NCBI GenBank assembly: GCA_964599655.1
Contig: CAZRGV010000026.1
Coordinates: 1-56,400 of the forward strand
Reading direction: 5' to 3'
DNA: 56,400 nt
Source: CAZRGV01 sp964599655
GTDB taxonomy: Bacteria > Planctomycetota > Planctomycetia > Isosphaerales > Isosphaeraceae
This document shows, in pieces, positions 10,142 to 19,425 of the stretch; position 1 is the first letter of the stretch; every line of letters begins with the position of its first letter. A program made the translations under genes and the position numbers. Under the pieces are notes generated by a model. It was not told the origin of the DNA and did not search any database. It saw only the letters and a list, made by a program, of their open reading frames with translations.

Positions 10142-11728
10142 ATGAATCGCCGGGTCGTTTTGCAAAGCATCGCGGGACTGGGAGCGTCAAGCGGCCTGGG
10201 GGCCGTGCTCGGTGGCGTCGCCGCCGCGTCGAGGAGTGCCGAGGCATCGATCAGCGTGCTTTTGGATGAACCGATCGGCACGATCCGTCCCACGATCTAC
10301 GGCCACTTCACCGAGCACATCGGCGGCGTCATATACGACGGCATCTGGGTGGGGCCGGATTCGAAGGTCCCGAACATCCACGGCATTCGCAAGGCGCTCG
10401 TCGAGCACGTCCGGCGGCTCGGCAAAACGGCCGTGCGATGGCCGGGGGGATGCTTCGCCGATCGTTACCACTGGCGCGATGGCATCGGGCCGGCCGACTC
10501 TCGGCCTCGTCGCTTCGGCCGATGGCGCGAGACGACCGAGCCGAACACCTTCGGCACCCACGAGTTCCTCCGCTTCTGCCGGCTCTGCGGCGCCGAGCCT
10601 TATTTCGCCGCGAATGTCGGCACCGGTTCGGCTGAGGAATTCCAACAATGGGTCGAATACTGCAACGCCCCCGCCGGCTCGACCACCCTTGCCGACGAGC
10701 GCGCAGCCAACGGCGATCGCGAGCCGCTGGGCGTCCGATACTGGGGCGTCGGCAACGAGAGCTGGGGATGCGGCGGCAAGTTCACCCCCGAGGATTACTG
10801 CCGTGAATATCGCAAATTCACCGAATGGGTTCCCGACTACGGCGTGAAGCCCTACCTGATCGCGGCCGGCCCGAACGGCAACGACCTCGATTGGACCCGC
10901 CGCTTCTTCAAGAAGTGGACCGACGGCGCGCGGGCACCGATCCAGGGATGGGCCCCTCATTATTACTGCGGAACCACCGGACACGCCCTCAAGTTCTCGA
11001 CCGACCAGTGGTACGAGCAGCTCCACAAGGCCAATCAGATGGAGCGACTCCTCCTCGACCAGTGGGCGGCGATCGGCGAATTCGACCCCGAGCATCGCAT
11101 CAAGCTCATCGTCGACGAGTGGGGCTCATGGCATCCGGCGGGGACCGAGATCAACCCGAAGCACTTGTTCGAACAAATGGGCACGCTCCGCGATGCCCTG
11201 GTCGCGGCGCTCACGCTCGACACCTTCAACCGCCACGCGGAAAAGGTGGACATGGCGAACGTCGCGCAGCTCGTGAACAATCTCCACTCGCTCTTCCTGG
11301 CCGATGGTGATCGCTTCGTCGCGACGCCGACCTTTTACGTCTACGAGATGTACCGCCCGCACCAGGGCTCCCGTTCGGTCAAGATCGACGTCCAGGCCCC
11401 CGAAATGACCTTCCAGGCCGCCGGCCGGAATCAGAAGCTCTTCCGCATCGCCGGCTCAGCCTCCCGCAACGGAGACCGCCAGGTGGTCCTGACGCTCGTC
11501 CACACCCACGCCACCGAACCCGTCGATGTGGCCATTCACCTCCAAGGCGGCACCGCCGCATCCGGCACCCAGACCGTGCTAACCCACAAGGAACTCAACG
11601 CCCACAACACGTTCGACCGCCCCAACGCCGTCGTTCCAAACAGCGCCCCGCTCCCGGTCCAGGGAGCCCCGCTCCGTTGCGTCCTCACGCCCGCCTCGGT
11701 CACCCGGTTCGACCTGACCCTCTCCTGA
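10142..11728 (+). CDS. Alpha-L-arabinofuranosidase, glycoside hydrolase family 51
   Basis: A 528-residue protein with a twin-Arg-like N-terminus (MNRR then a long small-residue stretch to about residue 30), suggesting export by Tat or Sec. The catalytic domain begins with the GH51 hallmark HFTEHIGGVIYDGIWVG and has the RWPGGCFADRYHW motif. The acid/base is Glu206 in GVGNESW and the nucleophile is Glu326 in VDEWGSW, both present. The C-terminal 130 residues form the beta-sandwich usual for the family. It should release terminal arabinofuranose from plant or algal polysaccharides. GAGG lies just before ATG 10142. It follows the oxidoreductase relic and is probably transcribed alone. Confidence 0.95.
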   Translation: MNRRVVLQSIAGLGASSGLGAVLGGVAAASRSAEASISVLLDEPIGTIRPTIYGHFTEHIGGVIYDGIWVGPDSKVPNIHGIRKALVEHVRRLGKTAVRWPGGCFADRYHWRDGIGPADSRPRRFGRWRETTEPNTFGTHEFLRFCRLCGAEPYFAANVGTGSAEEFQQWVEYCNAPAGSTTLADERAANGDREPLGVRYWGVGNESWGCGGKFTPEDYCREYRKFTEWVPDYGVKPYLIAAGPNGNDLDWTRRFFKKWTDGARAPIQGWAPHYYCGTTGHALKFSTDQWYEQLHKANQMERLLLDQWAAIGEFDPEHRIKLIVDEWGSWHPAGTEINPKHLFEQMGTLRDALVAALTLDTFNRHAEKVDMANVAQLVNNLHSLFLADGDRFVATPTFYVYEMYRPHQGSRSVKIDVQAPEMTFQAAGRNQKLFRIAGSASRNGDRQVVLTLVHTHATEPVDVAIHLQGGTAASGTQTVLTHKELNAHNTFDRPNAVVPNSAPLPVQGAPLRCVLTPASVTRFDLTLS

Positions 11729-12337
11729 CGAGGGGCGACCTTGGCCGGCGGTTTGACGCAGCGACACCGGAAACGAGCGCGATCTGATTCCTGTCACAGA
11801 AGGGACAGCGGTTTGAGCCCTGGGTTTGCCGGGGAACCCGCGACGAGGGAATTCGGACCGTTGGGTCACTTTCGACCAAACCACATTCCGCTGTGATTCG
11901 GTTTGGTTCCACTTGAATCTCAAAGGCTCATGGAGACGGTCGGGACCAGCTCGATTGGCCGAGCTTGCGAGTTTGAGCAAGAGCTCCTGGCACGCCAGCG
12001 AATGAGTCGGGAGGCATCCTTCGTAGGTTGCGTCCTATGCGGCTTGTTTGGGTTTTCAGAGTCGAGTCTTTCGTGTAGATTATGGCTGTGTAAAGGATTA
12101 AGGTAATCCCTGGTTTTCCGGGCCCCTTGTGAATCCGTGGAGGCCCGGGTCGAACTCGGGTGGCGTCAATTTGCGAACCTTCTGCCCCGGTGTGAGTCGT
12201 TCGCACCGGGGTTCCTGTTGCGCGGTTCGAATCTCCTCCCGAATCCAGTGAGTTCGCGGCACGGATTCCTTCCCGTTCGGCACTTCGACGACGTCCTCGA
12301 AATCCGGGTCCAGGACTTGCCCCCGAGACACTCCGCC
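11729..12337. other. Non-coding region before the rsmG-trmH fusion
   Basis: About 600 bp with no credible gene. The frame of the following gene is open back to about 12137, but the sequence before ATG 12338 translates into a poorly structured peptide unlike RsmG. A perfect hairpin lies at 12185-12211. A stretch with GGTTCGAATC near 12217 imitates a tRNA T-loop but does not fold as one. Confidence 0.5.
12185..12211 (+). promoter_or_regulatory. Hairpin in the 5' leader of the methyltransferase gene
   Basis: CCCCGGTG (12185-12192) pairs with CACCGGGG (12204-12211), a perfect 8-bp GC-rich stem with an 11-nt loop. No T-run follows, so a simple intrinsic terminator is unlikely. It may stabilise or attenuate the leader RNA (inference). 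Confidence 0.4.
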
Positions 12338-13801
12338 ATGAAGCCCAGTCTCGCGTCCATGCAGGCGATCATCGAGCGGTGTGGAATTCGGCTGAACGCC
12401 GCACAGTATGATCGTCTCTGGACCTATCACGGCATGCTCCGCGAGGCGAACGCGGCGCTGAATCTGACGCGAATTCACAACTTTGAAAACATGGTTTTCA
12501 AGCATTATGTTGATAGTTTGTTGGTCCTCCGGTTCACCGAGCTTCCTTCACCCCTGATGGACATGGGATCGGGGGCGGGCCTGCCGGGCATTCCGCTGAA
12601 GATCGCGAGGCCGGAGGTTTCGATGATCCTGGCGGAACCTCGACACGCGAGGGCGGAATTCCTGCGAAGGGTTTGTCAACGGCTCGGGCTCGAAGGGATC
12701 GAGGTTTACGAAGGGAAGATTGGTCCGCGGTATGCGACGAAGGTTTCGGGCGTGATCACCCGCGCCGTCGCAGCGATTCCCGAGACGCTCGACCGGGTGG
12801 TGAACTGTCTTTCGCCGGGTGGGCGGATGCTCTTCATGAAAGGGCCGGACTGCGACGACGAGATTGCCGAGGCGGCCCGTTCGCGATCGAGCCATTTTCG
12901 ACTGGTGGCCGACCACGCCTACATGATTCCGAACACGACACATCATCGCCGCCTGGTGATTTACGAGCGTCTCTCGAAACAGGAAGGTGATTTATCGCAC
13001 GGCGATGCCGAGGACTTGAAGCCGCGCGGACTCGTGCGCGACGTCACGAGCGAGGCGAACCCGATTTNNNNNNNNNNGAACGCTCGAGAAGTTCTGAGCG
13101 GAAAAGGAATTCGCAAGCTGGGGCAAGCGATCTTGTCCGGTTCGCGCATCGTGGCGGAGGTCTCGGCGAGGTTCCCCGATCGCGTCGCGGCCTGGTTGAC
13201 CGATTCGTCGGGGCCTCCGCCGCCTTCCGAGCTCGGTGATTCGGTGCTCTGGGTGCGGCTGGCCGACCCGCTCTTCCGGGAGCTGGACACATCGGGGACG
13301 CATGGCCCCTTGCTCCTCGTGGGGGTTCCCCCGATTCCCGACTGGTCAGACGATGAGGAGTGGCCGCCGGGCTGCACGCTTTTCGTGCCGTTCCAGGACC
13401 CGGAAAACGTCGGCGCGGTCATTCGCTCGGCGGCGGCCTTCGGTGTGTCGCGGGTCGTTCTCCTTCGAGAAGCGGCACACCCGTTTCATCCCAAGGCGAC
13501 GAGGGCGGCTGGTCCGGCGTTGTTCCAGGTCCCGTTGTTCCGTGGACCTTCGATTCGAGACCTCGAGGTCCGAAAGGCACCGCTCTTCGCGCTCTCGGCG
13601 GAGGGAGCCGACCTCGATTCGTTGTGCTTTCCCGAGCGGTTCGGACTCGTTCCAGGCGTGGAAGGGCCGGGACTGCCGGATCATCTCCGGCAGGGGCAAG
13701 GAGTTCGCATTCCAATCTCAGCCGGTGTCGAGTCACTGAACGCGGCGACGGCGACCGCCATCGCCCTTTATGCCTGGCGCTCGAAGCAGCCGAGATTCTG
13801 A
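12338..13801 (+). CDS. Fusion of RsmG (16S rRNA G527 methyltransferase) and a TrmH/SpoU-family RNA methyltransferase
   Basis: About 487 residues from ATG 12338. Residues 1-225 are RsmG-like: LNLTRI and the AdoMet-binding loop MDMGSGAGLPGIPLKIA, followed by TRAVA. Residues 235-487 are SpoU/TrmH-like, with the deep-trefoil-knot motifs QDPENVGAVIRSAAAFGVSR, VEGPGLP and IPISAGVESLNAATATAIAL. A 10-N gap (13068-13077) falls inside the second domain. The residues before the gap (DVTSEANPI) are already the TrmH N-terminal signature and are in frame with RsmG, so the fusion does not depend on the gap. The RsmG part should methylate G527 of 16S rRNA. The target of the TrmH part, a ribose 2'-O position in rRNA or tRNA, is unknown. 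Converges with moaB. Confidence 0.88.
   Translation: MKPSLASMQAIIERCGIRLNAAQYDRLWTYHGMLREANAALNLTRIHNFENMVFKHYVDSLLVLRFTELPSPLMDMGSGAGLPGIPLKIARPEVSMILAEPRHARAEFLRRVCQRLGLEGIEVYEGKIGPRYATKVSGVITRAVAAIPETLDRVVNCLSPGGRMLFMKGPDCDDEIAEAARSRSSHFRLVADHAYMIPNTTHHRRLVIYERLSKQEGDLSHGDAEDLKPRGLVRDVTSEANPIXXXXNAREVLSGKGIRKLGQAILSGSRIVAEVSARFPDRVAAWLTDSSGPPPPSELGDSVLWVRLADPLFRELDTSGTHGPLLLVGVPPIPDWSDDEEWPPGCTLFVPFQDPENVGAVIRSAAAFGVSRVVLLREAAHPFHPKATRAAGPALFQVPLFRGPSIRDLEVRKAPLFALSAEGADLDSLCFPERFGLVPGVEGPGLPDHLRQGQGVRIPISAGVESLNAATATAIALYAWRSKQPRF
13068..13077. other. Assembly gap (10 N) inside the methyltransferase fusion gene
   Basis: The reading frame is kept across the gap as written, and the TrmH substrate-binding motif spans it, so its size is probably near correct. 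Confidence 0.95.
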
Positions 13802-13814
13802 TTTTCATGGCCGT

Positions 13815-14327
13815 TCAACGCTTTCGGGCCTCCCGGACGAGGTGGGGAAGCTCGGGGAGGATGAGCCGTTCCATGGCCAGCCGAACCGCCGCGCGCGATC
13901 CGGGCATGACGAGAACGACCAACTCTCCCATCAAGCCACCAAGCGCCCTGCTGAGCATTGCCGCGGGTCCAATTTCCTGGAAGCTGAGCATGCGAAAGAG
14001 CTCGCCATAGCCCGGGAGGGATTTGCTCAATAGGGCCGTGACGGTTTCGAAGGTCTGATCGCGCGGGCTGATGCCGGTTCCTCCCGTGATCAGGACGGCG
14101 TGCACGTCGTCGCGCTGGCTCCAGGATTCGAGCCGGAGACGCATCAGGTCGGGTTCGTCCGGCACGATCGCCCGCTCGATCACCCGAAAGCCCGACGCCT
14201 CGACCAGTTCGAGAATCAAGGCGCCCGAGGTGTCGGTTTCGAGCGTTCGGGTGTCGGAGACCGTCAGCACCGCGACGTTCAACGATTGCGGAGACGTGGC
14301 ACGATGTTCGACAACCGAATCACTCAT
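13815..14327 (-). CDS. moaB: Molybdenum cofactor biosynthesis protein MoaB/MogA family
   Basis: A 170-residue protein of the usual MoaB length. VAVLTVSDTR opens the fold (about 18-27), and the molybdopterin-binding motif TGGTGISPRD is at 81-90. It ends with the MPGSRAAVRLAMERLILPELPH segment typical of MoaB. The family adenylates molybdopterin before molybdate insertion, although some MoaB proteins are inactive. The start ATG 14327 is preceded on the minus strand by GAGG. The gene converges on the rsmG-trmH fusion with only 13 bp between the stops. No other moa genes are nearby. Confidence 0.93.
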   Translation of the reverse strand: MSDSVVEHRATSPQSLNVAVLTVSDTRTLETDTSGALILELVEASGFRVIERAIVPDEPDLMRLRLESWSQRDDVHAVLITGGTGISPRDQTFETVTALLSKSLPGYGELFRMLSFQEIGPAAMLSRALGGLMGELVVLVMPGSRAAVRLAMERLILPELPHLVREARKR

Positions 14328-14481
14328 GATTTGCCTCGATCCTCTAATCTCACTATTTGACCTAGACGGATTTCACTTCCAAATGGATCCCCGAGCGGGA
14401 ATCGCATTTTGAGGGGCCATTTCCGTCGCTTAGAATGTAACGAGTGGAACCTCGATCCGACCCTTCCTTCTGGAAAGGAAA

Positions 14482-15927
14482 ATGGATCGCATGCCGACGC
14501 GACACTTCAACCCCTGGTTTCGACTTCGCGGTGGACGTCTTCTCCTCTTGCTCCTAGGAGCGTTGTCCGCGTCGAGCACGAGGGCGGATTTGATCGTGCT
14601 TCGTGGTGGCGGTCAGATTCATGGTGTCGTGCTCCCCGGTCTGGACGATTCGGAGAAGGTGCTCGTCCTGACGAAAACTTCATCGAAGCCCTTCGAATTC
14701 ACGCGGCGCCAGATCGAGAGAATCGATCGCGAGGAGGACGCGCTTCGCGAATACCTGGAACGAAGTCGCAAGGTCGAGCCCACGACCGCCGAGGATCAGT
14801 ATCAACTTGGGATCTGGTGCGAGCAGAACGGTCTGACCGGCCCAGCCCTGATCCATTTCCGAAAGGCGGTGGAGCTCGACCCGACGTTTGGTCCCGCCCA
14901 GAAAAAGGTCGGACACGTCTTCTTCAAAGGGCGGTGGATGACCTACGACGAGCAGCGAGAGGCCCAAGGGCTGATTAAATACAAGGGGCGATGGGTTTCC
15001 AAGGAGGAAAAAGAGGGAATCGACCAGCGGGAGGCGATGACTGCGGCCCAGGCCTCGTGGGCCCGTCGCTTGAAATTGCTCCGGCAGAAGGCTCTGTTTG
15101 GTGACGAGCCGCAACGAAAGGAAGCCGAATCGCAACTCTCGGAGATTCGTGATCCCGCCGCGGTGCTCCCCCTGGTTCAGATTTTTGGCGCCGATCCGGA
15201 TCCCGTCCGGATTCGGATGACGCAACTCATCGCCGCGATTCCCGGCGACGAGGCGTTCGCGATGCTGGTGCGACTGATTCTGTCCGAATCGAGCCTCGAC
15301 GTCCGACAGGCGGCGCTCGATGAGCTCGATCGTCGACGGGATGTGGAGACCGTCCCCCGACTGATCCAGGCACTTCGCTCCAAGGATCCGATCGTGGTCG
15401 GTCGAGCCGCCTGGGCACTCGGGATGCTCAACGCCGTCTCGGCGGTGCCCAAGCTAATCCCGGTCCTGGTCAAGGTGGAGCAGCATATGGTCATGGACCC
15501 GACACCTCAACCGAACACATCCGTCACCTTCGGATCGATCGGTCCTGGCCCCGTGCTCCCTCCGGGCGCGGGAGCTTTCGCGGTCGCCGGTGGCGCGAGC
15601 GGCGTGGTGGGGCCCGGATTCGTCGCGGGAGGCGGAAGCTCGATCCCGATCGTGACCGGTCCCTACGTGGCGCCTGGGGCCGTGGCGTACGGGGCCACCT
15701 CGGTTCCCTTCGGGAGTTTTTCCGGCTTCGGGGTTGGTGGAGGCGTGAATCCCAATCGACCCGCCGTCAAGATCCTCACGACCGTCTACCAGAATGAGGA
15801 AGTCCTGGTCGCCCTCCAAAAACTCACAGGGGTCAACTTCGGCTACGACATCCCGAGCTGGAAGCGCTGGCTGAATCTGGCCTACAGGCCGGAAGCCGTC
15901 CCCTCTCGACGAGTCCCGCAACCCTGA
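14482..15927 (+). CDS. Secreted HEAT-repeat protein with TPR-like segment and Gly-rich tail, unknown function
   Basis: A 481-residue protein. The N-terminus has an Arg-containing start and a LLLLLLGALSA hydrophobic core, a Sec signal peptide ending near STRA-D. The mature start DLIVLRGGGQIHGVV resembles a domain common in planctomycete secreted proteins. A TPR-like helix pair (about 109-145) precedes two copies of a GRW(M/V)-containing motif (KGRWMTYDEQ and KGRWVSKEEK). HEAT-type helices (about 215-330) contain DVRQAALDEL and GRAAWALGML. About 90 Gly/Pro/Val-rich, probably disordered residues follow, then a short C-terminal piece (TTVYQNEEVLVALQKLTG). AAAGGA precedes ATG 14482; a second ATG at 14491 is possible. 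No catalytic motif is seen, so a protein-binding scaffold is my inference. Confidence 0.85.
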   Translation: MDRMPTRHFNPWFRLRGGRLLLLLLGALSASSTRADLIVLRGGGQIHGVVLPGLDDSEKVLVLTKTSSKPFEFTRRQIERIDREEDALREYLERSRKVEPTTAEDQYQLGIWCEQNGLTGPALIHFRKAVELDPTFGPAQKKVGHVFFKGRWMTYDEQREAQGLIKYKGRWVSKEEKEGIDQREAMTAAQASWARRLKLLRQKALFGDEPQRKEAESQLSEIRDPAAVLPLVQIFGADPDPVRIRMTQLIAAIPGDEAFAMLVRLILSESSLDVRQAALDELDRRRDVETVPRLIQALRSKDPIVVGRAAWALGMLNAVSAVPKLIPVLVKVEQHMVMDPTPQPNTSVTFGSIGPGPVLPPGAGAFAVAGGASGVVGPGFVAGGGSSIPIVTGPYVAPGAVAYGATSVPFGSFSGFGVGGGVNPNRPAVKILTTVYQNEEVLVALQKLTGVNFGYDIPSWKRWLNLAYRPEAVPSRRVPQP

Positions 15928-16203
15928 CGCGCCTCTGGCCGATGGAAGCCGGTAGTCTGCCGAAGTCTCGCTCCTCGAAGACGAACGACGGGCGGGACCA
16001 TCGACCGGCGGAAGGGGCGTGCCGACTCTCGCGATCATTGACGTCCTTCCACCTAGCTCAGCTCGTCAGGAACCGGGGTTTCCGAGCCCGGGCGAATCGG
16101 GAGGGTTCGCTGTGACGCCATCGACTCGGATGGAATCGCCGAACCCCTGCTCTTGACTTTGTATTTTTAAGATGCTGAAGCGTTGTTAAGAATCGTCATA
16201 ACG

Positions 16204-17571
16204 ATGAGTGATTCCCATCCGACAGATCGGCGCGAAAGCGCGATCCAAGAGAGGAACGACACCCGACCTCGTGTCGTGATCGTCGGCGCCGGGTTTGGAG
16301 GGCTGACCGCCGCTCGGGCGTTGAAGAAAGCGCCGGTCCGCGTCACGATTGTGGATCGTTCGAACCACCACCTCTTTCAACCCTTGCTGTATCAAGTGGC
16401 CACGGCGGCGCTCAATCCAAGTGACATCTCGGCCCCAATCCGGCGGATTCTCCGGTCGCAGAAGAACGCCGAGGTCCTACTCGCGGACGTGAGGCGCATC
16501 GATGTCGAGCGAAGCCGTGTGATCCTCGCGGATGGCGAAATTCCCTACGATTTCTTGATCGTCGCCGCAGGGGCCACGCACTCCTACTTCGGTCATCGCG
16601 ACTGGGAGTCCGACGCACCGGGTCTCAAAACCCTGGCCGATGCGCTCGAGATCCGCCGACGGATCCTGCTGGCCTTCGAGATCGCTGAACGAGCAACCGA
16701 CCCCGCGACGCGACGGGCGTACATGACCTTCGTCATCGTGGGAGGTGGGCCAACCGGCGTGGAACTGGCCGGGACCCTGGCCGAGGTCGCGAGAAAAACC
16801 CTGGCCCGCGACTTCCGGCACATCGATCCCACGCAGGCCCACGTGATTCTGCTCGAGGGTGGTTCACGCGTGCTTTCGGCCTTTGTGCCCGCACTGTCCG
16901 AGAGCGCCAAGGCGCAGCTCGAACGTCTGGGCGTCGACGTGAGAACCGGGACGATGGTCACCTCCGTGGATAGCAAGGGTGTCTCGCTCGGCGCGGAGGA
17001 ACGTATTGAGGCTCGGACCATCCTCTGGGCGGCCGGAATCGCCGCGTCTCCACTGGCGAACTCCCTCGGCGTTCCGCTCGACCGTTCCGGGCGGGTCCTC
17101 GTTGAGCCGGATCTCAGTATCCCTGGTCATAATAACATCTTTGTGATTGGCGATTTGATGCATTTCGAGCAGGCGGGGCGACTCGTGCCCGGCGTGGCTC
17201 CCGCCGCGATACAGTCCGGCGGTCTTGCCGCCCGGAACATTCGCCGCCGCGTCCAGGGGAAATCGAGCCAGCCGTTTCATTATCACGACAAGGGAATGCT
17301 TGCCACGATCGGTCGTGCGTCGGGCGTGGCGCAGCTCGGTCGCGTAAGGTTCTCCGGCCTTCCAGCCTGGCTCCTCTGGCTCTTTGTGCATATCGTCTTC
17401 CTGATTGGTTTCCGGAACCGATTGCTGGTGCTGATTCAGTGGGCCTGGTCGTACGTCACCTACGACCGCGGAGCCCGTCTCATCACGGCGACGGCCGAAG
17501 GCCCCCTCACCGAGGGCTTGAACTCCACGCCGTTACGCTCGGCCGAAGAGGCCGGCGTAGACTCATGTTGA
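16204..17571 (+). CDS. ndh: Type II (non-proton-pumping) NADH dehydrogenase
   Basis: 455 residues from ATG 16204; an in-frame TTG at 16183 would add only seven residues. The FAD-binding Rossmann motif VVIVGAGFGG is near 25-33, followed by HHLFQPLLYQVATA, the usual NDH-2 signature. The second dinucleotide fold, VIVGGGPTGVELAGTLAE, is near 177-195 and binds NADH. WAAGI and VIGDL sit at the expected places. The C-terminal LPAWLLWLFVHIVFLIGF stretch (about 385 on) is the amphipathic or hydrophobic membrane anchor. It passes electrons from NADH to quinone at the inner membrane face. An AT-rich patch with TTGACT at 16153 lies upstream. The next gene follows after 86 bp on the same strand. Confidence 0.94.
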   Translation: MSDSHPTDRRESAIQERNDTRPRVVIVGAGFGGLTAARALKKAPVRVTIVDRSNHHLFQPLLYQVATAALNPSDISAPIRRILRSQKNAEVLLADVRRIDVERSRVILADGEIPYDFLIVAAGATHSYFGHRDWESDAPGLKTLADALEIRRRILLAFEIAERATDPATRRAYMTFVIVGGGPTGVELAGTLAEVARKTLARDFRHIDPTQAHVILLEGGSRVLSAFVPALSESAKAQLERLGVDVRTGTMVTSVDSKGVSLGAEERIEARTILWAAGIAASPLANSLGVPLDRSGRVLVEPDLSIPGHNNIFVIGDLMHFEQAGRLVPGVAPAAIQSGGLAARNIRRRVQGKSSQPFHYHDKGMLATIGRASGVAQLGRVRFSGLPAWLLWLFVHIVFLIGFRNRLLVLIQWAWSYVTYDRGARLITATAEGPLTEGLNSTPLRSAEEAGVDSC

Positions 17572-17657
17572 ATCGAAACCGGCTGGAGAGTCTCGGAAGC
17601 ATGACCAAAGAGATTCGGAATGGATCTTGATTTTTCTCCTCGGATGGAGTGCCCGTT

Positions 17658-18536
17658 GTGTCCGGCTCGAGCGATCACGAACCCTGGAATCCCGTCGGTC
17701 AGGTCCGTCAACGGCTCGAAGCGTTGCGTCGCGCGGGCGTTGATCGGATCCCTCGCCCCGCAAAGCGGGAGGTCCTCTCGGAACCCTCGCCGACCATCGA
17801 GCGTCCCGCCGAGGAGCCGGAAGTCCTGAAACGCGAATGTGTGGTACCAACGGTCACGTCGAGACCCGAGCCGAAGACGTCGCCCGTGCCGTCCACGCCC
17901 CGACTGCTCTTTGACGCGCCAAGCGGCCCCATGCCTGTCATCCCGGTGGCGGAGCGGCCCGCATTGCTCCAGACCCTGCAAGCCCAGGTCGCCGCGTGCA
18001 GGGAATGTTCGATCCTGGCCTCAACCCGGACGCAAACGGTCTTCGGGGAAGGGAGTCCGTCGGCCCGCTTGATGTTCATCGGCGAGGCTCCGGGTGGCGA
18101 TGAAGACCGACTCGGCCGGCCGTTCGTCGGACGCGCAGGACAGTTGCTCACGGATATGATCACAAAAGGAATGGGCCTTTCGCGAGAGAGCGTCTACATC
18201 GCGAACGTTCTCAAGTGCCGACCGCCGGAGAACCGAAACCCGCTTCCGGACGAAGTCGGCCGCTGTCGACACTTTCTGGAACGTCAGATCGAGATCATCC
18301 GTCCGGAATTTCTCTGTTTGCTCGGCAAGATCGCCGCCTCGGCACTCCTCGAGACCGCGTTGCCGATGAGCCGGCTTCGCGGACGATGGTACCGGTACAA
18401 GGAGATTCCCACGATCGTGACGTACCATCCCGCCTATCTGCTCCGCACGCCGTCGGCGAAGCGAGATGCCTGGGAGGATCTGAAGATGCTCATGACCGCG
18501 ATGGGGATCAAACCGCCGGGCCGGAAGACCGATTAA
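17658..18536 (+). CDS. Family 4 (Fe-S) uracil-DNA glycosylase
   Basis: 292 residues from GTG 17658, chosen because GGAG lies at 17646-17649; the frame is open to GTG 17649. The first roughly 100 residues are a Pro/Glu-rich, probably disordered extension. The catalytic domain has four cysteines for the 4Fe-4S cluster (about 114, 117, 187, 203), the family 4 motif GEAPGGDEDRLGRPFVGRAG, the KCRPPxNRNP segment and the late motif HPAYLLR. It removes uracil from DNA as the first step of base excision repair. It ends 76 bp before a convergent ABC permease gene, with a hairpin between them. Confidence 0.93.
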   Translation: MSGSSDHEPWNPVGQVRQRLEALRRAGVDRIPRPAKREVLSEPSPTIERPAEEPEVLKRECVVPTVTSRPEPKTSPVPSTPRLLFDAPSGPMPVIPVAERPALLQTLQAQVAACRECSILASTRTQTVFGEGSPSARLMFIGEAPGGDEDRLGRPFVGRAGQLLTDMITKGMGLSRESVYIANVLKCRPPENRNPLPDEVGRCRHFLERQIEIIRPEFLCLLGKIAASALLETALPMSRLRGRWYRYKEIPTIVTYHPAYLLRTPSAKRDAWEDLKMLMTAMGIKPPGRKTD

Positions 18537-18571
18537 CCGAGATTCGTAGGGAGCAAAACAAAACAATTGCG

Positions 18572-18607
18572 GAAGCCGTCTGATCTCGAACGCGAGCACC
18601 CGGCTTC
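18572..18607. terminator. Candidate bidirectional terminator between convergent genes
   Basis: GAAGCCG (18572-18578) pairs with CGGCTTC (18601-18607). The loop holds a smaller CTCG-aacg-CGAG hairpin. It sits between the stop of the uracil-DNA glycosylase gene and the stop of the opposing permease gene. There is no long T-run. Confidence 0.4.
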
Positions 18608-18612
18608 GCTGT

Positions 18613-19422
18613 TCAACTGCTGGCGCTTCGGTAGGATCGCAGGGCCTTCCGAAAGAACCAGCGGCTGACGAGGACTGCGGCGACGGTGGCGACCAGAGTG
18701 TACGCGATCATGCCGTAGTCGAGCACCTTGACCATGGTGCTCGCCGGGACGTTGACGACCAGAAGAATCGGAAGCAAATACGTGAAGAACTGTCCGATCG
18801 GCTGCGCCCAGGTCCCGAGAAAGATCTCCTTGGGATACCTCGCGAGGCTGGAAAAGAGCCACCACATCTCCATCAGGCTCTGGTTTCGCACCAGCCAGAC
18901 CGAGAGCGAGGTCAAGAGCAACATGAAGCTGTAGGCGATCAGCGTGCCACAAATGAACAGAAGAAGAAACCCAGCTAGTCGTACAAAATCAAAGTGCCAG
19001 TGCATTTGGAGGAGCGACAGAAGCATGACGCCCGCGCCCATGAGCACGTTGGGGGCTGTCGACCAGTCCACGCGACGGCAGGTAATCAAGAATTGCTCGT
19101 CGATCGGCTTGAGCAGCAGAAAGTCGAGGTCCCCGGTTCGAACCAGCTCGGCGAATTCATTGCAGTTTTCGAGGAAAAGTGTCTCGATCAGGCCGTTGAG
19201 CGCGAAGTAGCAGCCAACGAAAAACAGATATTCCGCCTCGCTCCACTGGGCAATCACGCTGGTCTTGCCGAAAACCGTCCGGTAGAACGCCAGCAAGATT
19301 CCGAGCCAGAGGACCTCGACCGAGACCTTGACGAGGAAATTCCCCCGGAAGGCCATCTCGCGAGCCAGAGTATAGCGGCCCAACGAACCGAGCAGGCGAA
19401 CATAGCGGAGCGCGGAGGACAT
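18613..19422 (-). CDS. ABC-2 type permease subunit (second permease of the exporter)
   Basis: A 269-residue protein with about six hydrophobic segments, such as VLWLGILLAFYRTVF, LAGFLLLFICGTLIAYSFMLLL and VLDYGMIAYTLVATVAAVLV. The central DLDFLLLKPID motif matches the ABC-2 family-6 permeases, whose partner upstream has the related GTLKKYLLQPID. It starts 3 nt after the stop of the first permease, so the two are translated together. With the ATPase at 20342 it should form a heterodimeric exporter; the substrate is unknown. Confidence 0.9.
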   Translation of the reverse strand: MSSALRYVRLLGSLGRYTLAREMAFRGNFLVKVSVEVLWLGILLAFYRTVFGKTSVIAQWSEAEYLFFVGCYFALNGLIETLFLENCNEFAELVRTGDLDFLLLKPIDEQFLITCRRVDWSTAPNVLMGAGVMLLSLLQMHWHFDFVRLAGFLLLFICGTLIAYSFMLLLTSLSVWLVRNQSLMEMWWLFSSLARYPKEIFLGTWAQPIGQFFTYLLPILLVVNVPASTMVKVLDYGMIAYTLVATVAAVLVSRWFFRKALRSYRSASS

Positions 19423-19425
19423 GCA

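Noticed and set aside
12215..12245. Possible tRNA at GGTTCGAATC
   Set aside because: The T-loop-like sequence has no matching T-stem (CGCGG against CTCCT) and no acceptor or anticodon arms around it.
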